Part shown: positions 6,002 through 8,342 of the stretch, piece after piece | Position numbering within the stretch: position 1 is the stretch's first letter | Layout of the letters: every line of letters begins with the position of its first letter | From: WHSM01 sp050701635 | Lineage (GTDB): Bacteria; Actinomycetota; Actinomycetes; Mycobacteriales; Micromonosporaceae | Direction of reading: 5' to 3' | Assembly: GCA_050701635.1 (NCBI GenBank) | Contig: JBOGDF010000253.1 | Location: 1-8,342 of the forward strand | Length of the DNA: 8,342 bases | Notes under the pieces: model-generated | Databases searched by the model: none | What the model was told of the DNA's origin: nothing | Seen by the model: only the letters and a program-made list of their open reading frames with translations | Translations under genes and position numbers: made by a program

Positions 6002-6095
6002 AGTTGATCAACGGCGGGAAGCAGTGTCCATCCTGCGTACCAAGGAATCGGTTTCTCTGACGCTGAGTGGACAATGCCTCGGCAGGCGGACGGCG

Positions 6096-7103
6096 TCAGT
6101 GGCCGTGGACGCCTTGGGCGGTGAGGGATTCGGAGAGGGTGAAGAGGGCGGAGAGGTCGATGCCGTCGGTGAGGAAGGGGAGCTCGAGCATGGGGCGGCC
6201 GGCCTGCGTCAGCTCTTCGCGGAGGCGGGATTCGAGGCGGAGTCGGGCCTGGTGGTCCTTGGTCTCGGCGACCAGGCCGGTCACGGTGGCGGTGTCGGTG
6301 GGCAGGCCCGCGGCGGTCAGGCCGCGGCGGAGGGCGGCCTGGGTGAGCTTGGCGTCGGCGAGCCGGGGCGGGCGGGTCATGTTCACGATCACCGCGCCGA
6401 CGCTGAGCCGCAGCCGGTGCAGCTCGGCGACCGCGTCGAGGGTCTCCTGCACCGGCATGTCCTCCAGCAGCGTCACCACGTGCACCGCCGCCATCGGGGA
6501 ACGCAGCAGCGCCGCCACGCCTTCGCTCTGCGTCTTGATCGGGCCCACCTTGGTCAGCCCGGCCACTTCGGTGGTGACGTTCAGGAACCGGCCGATCCGA
6601 CCGGTGGGCGGCGCGTCCAGCACCACCGCGTGGTAGGCCCGCCGCCCGTGCTGAACGCGCGTGGTCGCCTCCTTGACCTTGCCGGTGAGCAGCACGTCGC
6701 GTACGCCCGGGGCGATCGTGGTCGCGAAGTCGATCGCGCCGAGCCGCTTCAGCATCCGGCCGGCGCGACCCAGCCGGTAGAACATCTCCAGGTATTCCAG
6801 GAGCGCTTCCTCGGCGTCGACGGCGAGGGCGTACACCTCGCCGCCGTTGGGGGAGACGGCGATCTTGCGGTCCCCGTACGGCAGCGGCGGTACGTCGAAC
6901 AGCTGCGCGATGCCCTGCCGGCCCTCCACCTCCACCAGCAGGGTGCGTTGGCCACCGGCGGCCAACGCCAACGCGAGAGACGCCGCCACCGTGGTCTTGC
7001 CGGTGCCGCCCTTGCCCGTCACGATGTGCAGCCGCGCGTCCTGCCAACCGCCGATCGGTCCCTGGACGTCGGCTGCGGCTTCGGGTACGTCAGATCTCGT
7101 CAC
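6096..7103 (-). CDS. bagA: ArsA/Get3-like ATPase, BagA (Rv3679) type
   Basis: This 335-residue P-loop ATPase is the partner type of the 383-residue one. It keeps the complete deviant Walker A, GKGGTGKTT (30-38, signature Lys31), and switch II DAPPTGR (163-169). The usual switch I aspartate-proline is replaced by EVEGR (58-62). It has no cysteine at all, so no zinc-bridged dimer as in Get3 is possible. Length and order match M. tuberculosis Rv3679 (BagA), which works with Rv3680 (BagB). The GTG start lies three bases after the stop of the upstream membrane-protein gene (TGA CCC GTG), so it is probably translated by coupling on the same transcript. Its 3' end converges on the small cysteine gene with 94 bases between stops. 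Unlike the mycobacterial order, bagB does not follow directly; a GntR cassette intervenes. Confidence 0.88.
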   Translation of the reverse strand: MTRSDVPEAAADVQGPIGGWQDARLHIVTGKGGTGKTTVAASLALALAAGGQRTLLVEVEGRQGIAQLFDVPPLPYGDRKIAVSPNGGEVYALAVDAEEALLEYLEMFYRLGRAGRMLKRLGAIDFATTIAPGVRDVLLTGKVKEATTRVQHGRRAYHAVVLDAPPTGRIGRFLNVTTEVAGLTKVGPIKTQSEGVAALLRSPMAAVHVVTLLEDMPVQETLDAVAELHRLRLSVGAVIVNMTRPPRLADAKLTQAALRRGLTAAGLPTDTATVTGLVAETKDHQARLRLESRLREELTQAGRPMLELPFLTDGIDLSALFTLSESLTAQGVHGH

Positions 7104-7106
7104 GGG

Positions 7107-8132
7107 TCACTTCATCTCGGCGTCGCAGACCTTCCAGCCTGCCTCGTACACCAGATCGAAGTTGGCGGGGGTCTGCTCCTTCTTGTCTCCGACCACCACG
7201 GTGAGCGTGGCCTTCACCTTCGCGGTGTCATCGTCCGAGGACTCCTTGGTCGGCTTCGACCAGGTGACCTTCATGCTCAGTTTGGCGTCCTTCGCGTCCT
7301 GCTCCGCCTTCTTCACGGTCTTGATCGCGTCGTCCACCTCCTTGCGGTCGGCCTCCCGCTTGCAGGTGTACCGGATCATCTCGTCGGCGTCCTTGAGTAC
7401 GAACATCGCGTGCAGCCAGCGGTCGACCACCTTCGCCGGATCGGAGAACACCGCGTCCACGCTCGGGCTGGCTGACGTACCGCTGGAGCCGGCGGAGCCC
7501 GACCGATCGCTGAAGAACCAGAACGTGGTGCCGGCGAACAACGCCACCGCCAACAGGCCACCGACGATCCCGAGAACGAGGCCGGCGCGGCCGCCACGCT
7601 TCGGTGGCGGCTCGTGGCCAAAGGGTGCGCCGTACCCGGACGGTGTGCTGGGGCGGCCGTAGTCAGGCGCGCCATGACCCGGCGTGTCATAGCCGCCCGA
7701 GCCGTAGCCAGGTGAGTCATAGCCGGCTGCGCCGTAGCCCTGGTCGGGCGCCCCGTAGCCCTGGCTGGGCGCGCCGTAGGCCGGCTGGTCGTAGTTGGGC
7801 TGCTGGTAGTCAGGCTGCTGATAGCCAGGCTGTTGGTGGCCGGGTTGTTGATAGCCGGGCGCGCCGTAGTCCGGCTGGCCGTGGCTGGGCTGGTTCTGGC
7901 CGTAGTCCGGCTGGCTGTAACCAGGCTGGCTCTGGCCAGACCCGGGCTGGCCGTAGCTGGGCTGGCCGTAGGCAGGCTGGTTCTGGCCGTAGTCGGGCTG
8001 GGGGTAGCCGGGTGGGCCGTACTCGGCGGGGTCGGGCGGGGGCGGCTGACCGTAACCGCCGTACGGGTCGCCGTTGCCGTACGGGCGGTCGCCGTACGGC
8101 GGGCGGCCGGAGTAGTCGGGCGGCTGGGTCAT
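7107..8132 (-). CDS. Pro/Tyr/Gln/Gly-rich single-pass membrane protein with extracytoplasmic domain
   Basis: The product is 341 residues. Residues 1-178 are a low-complexity, presumably disordered cytoplasmic arm of repeated QPxYGQ/QPGYQ-like units. A KRGGR stop-transfer cluster precedes one membrane helix at about 184-207. The remaining 134 residues form a compact, Lys/Asp-rich outer domain with two cysteines (257, 336) that could form a disulfide. It resembles the small lipocalin/NTF2-like outer domains (DUF4878 style) common in actinobacterial membrane proteins, but this is a loose judgement. ATG at 8132 is supported by AGGAG seven bases upstream, although the frame stays open to the window edge. 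It is the first gene of a likely operon with bagA. It is not a tail-anchored protein, since the helix is far from the C-terminus. Function unknown. Confidence 0.85.
   Translation of the reverse strand: MTQPPDYSGRPPYGDRPYGNGDPYGGYGQPPPPDPAEYGPPGYPQPDYGQNQPAYGQPSYGQPGSGQSQPGYSQPDYGQNQPSHGQPDYGAPGYQQPGHQQPGYQQPDYQQPNYDQPAYGAPSQGYGAPDQGYGAAGYDSPGYGSGGYDTPGHGAPDYGRPSTPSGYGAPFGHEPPPKRGGRAGLVLGIVGGLLAVALFAGTTFWFFSDRSGSAGSSGTSASPSVDAVFSDPAKVVDRWLHAMFVLKDADEMIRYTCKREADRKEVDDAIKTVKKAEQDAKDAKLSMKVTWSKPTKESSDDDTAKVKATLTVVVGDKKEQTPANFDLVYEAGWKVCDAEMK
7760..8012 (-). repeat. Degenerate short repeats coding the QP-Y-G-rich arm
   Basis: The stretch consists of imperfect repeats of about 12-24 bases built from units such as GTAGTCCGGCTGG and GTAGCTGGGCTGG, coding residues about 41-125 of the membrane protein as QPxYGQ and QPxYQ units. 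Such DNA is prone to length change by slippage, so copy number probably differs between strains. Confidence 0.7.
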
Positions 8133-8187
8133 GCCGGGGCTCCTGTGCGGTGCGGACCGGACCTGGTGGACAGGCCTGACGCGGATC

Positions 8188-8203
8188 GGCCTCGTGGGAG
8201 GCC
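8188..8203. other. Compact hairpin GGCCTC-GTGG-GAGGCC
   Basis: A perfect 6-bp GC-rich stem with a four-base loop lies 56 bases upstream of the membrane-protein start. On the minus strand it could end an upstream transcript or form a leader structure. No U-tract follows. Confidence 0.4.
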
Positions 8204-8231
8204 TAGTGTCCTGAGTCAGCAGTTCGGCGGC

Positions 8232-8339
8232 GAATTCCGGTGTCCAGGCGGCGCCTCGCGGCGTTGTCGTCGTCGCCAGTACAACACCGGTACTGGCTCC
8301 TCCTCCGCCTTGCGAGCCACCACCTGGACACCGGACTTC
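8232..8339. repeat. Long imperfect palindrome at the right edge, possible mobile or structured element
   Basis: Outer arms GAATTCCGGTGTCCAGG (8232-8248) and 8323-8339 match at 16 of 17 bases. Inside, CTCGC-GGCG (8255-8263) pairs with CGCC and GCGAG (8306-8316) around a two-base bulge. The tip is a perfect hairpin, GCCAGTAC (8275-8282) with 8290-8297 over a seven-base loop. The whole folds into one rod-like structure of about 108 bases. It could be a small palindromic repeat or a remnant of an insertion-sequence end, or an RNA hairpin ending the next gene. No transposase is visible. The 8133-8231 stretch otherwise holds only the compact hairpin and the ribosome site for the membrane protein. 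Confidence 0.55.
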
Positions 8340-8342
8340 ATC

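Noticed and set aside
6076..6087. GCCT-CGGC-AGGC as a terminator for bagA or the small gene
   Set aside because: The stem has only four pairs and no U-tract, which is common by chance in this GC-rich DNA.
6024..7475. Plus-strand open frame of 483 codons over bagA
   Set aside because: It is the shadow of bagA, which has clear Walker A and switch motifs on the other strand. The shadow product has no recognisable domain.
3025..8132. CRISPR array or prophage content
   Set aside because: No regularly spaced direct repeats with unique spacers, and no phage structural, integrase or recombinase gene. The repeats at 7760-8012 are coding and irregular.
8216..8341. Minus-strand frame of 41 codons starting with ATG at 8341
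   Set aside because: It lies entirely within the long palindrome and its flank, has a basic low-complexity product and its upstream context is cut by the window edge.

Overview
The window is high-GC actinobacterial DNA, most likely from Micromonosporaceae or a near relative. This is judged from the very high GC third positions, several GTG starts, rare TTA leucine codons, and a gene set that matches a locus known from Mycobacterium (Rv3679, Rv3680, whiB4, ponA2) and Streptomyces (around wblA). No genus is claimed, because no database search could be run.

Layout from left to right: a strong stem-loop (22-73); ponA2, a bifunctional PASTA-bearing penicillin-binding protein on the minus strand (121-2601); a 423-bp divergent regulatory region with several dyads and candidate promoters (2602-3024); wblA/whiB4, an iron-sulfur WhiB-like regulator on the plus strand (3025-3327); a perfect 17-bp-arm terminator hairpin (3343-3392); then, all on the minus strand, a BagB/Rv3680-type ArsA/Get3 ATPase (3431-4582) and a GntR/HutC regulator (4606-5484). 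A divergent promoter region carries a perfect 24-bp palindrome (5575-5598). It is followed by a small six-cysteine gene of unknown function on the plus strand (5705-6001), a BagA/Rv3679-type ATPase on the minus strand (6096-7103), and a proline/tyrosine/glutamine-rich single-pass membrane protein on the minus strand (7107-8132). The right edge (8133-8342) holds a compact hairpin and a long imperfect palindrome of about 108 bp.

The core is an ancient actinobacterial neighbourhood: two paired Get3-like ATPases next to a redox-sensing Wbl regulator and a cell-wall synthase. What differs from the Mycobacterium order is a small cassette between the two ATPase genes: a GntR regulator and a divergent cysteine-rich gene facing each other across one palindrome. 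The palindrome overlaps promoter-like elements on both strands, which is the geometry of an autoregulated switch. Only 23 bp separate gntR from bagB, so bagB may have come under this switch, while bagA is probably translated from the transcript of the upstream membrane-protein gene. This cassette is the most likely undescribed system in the window. Function and regulation are inferred from sequence only.
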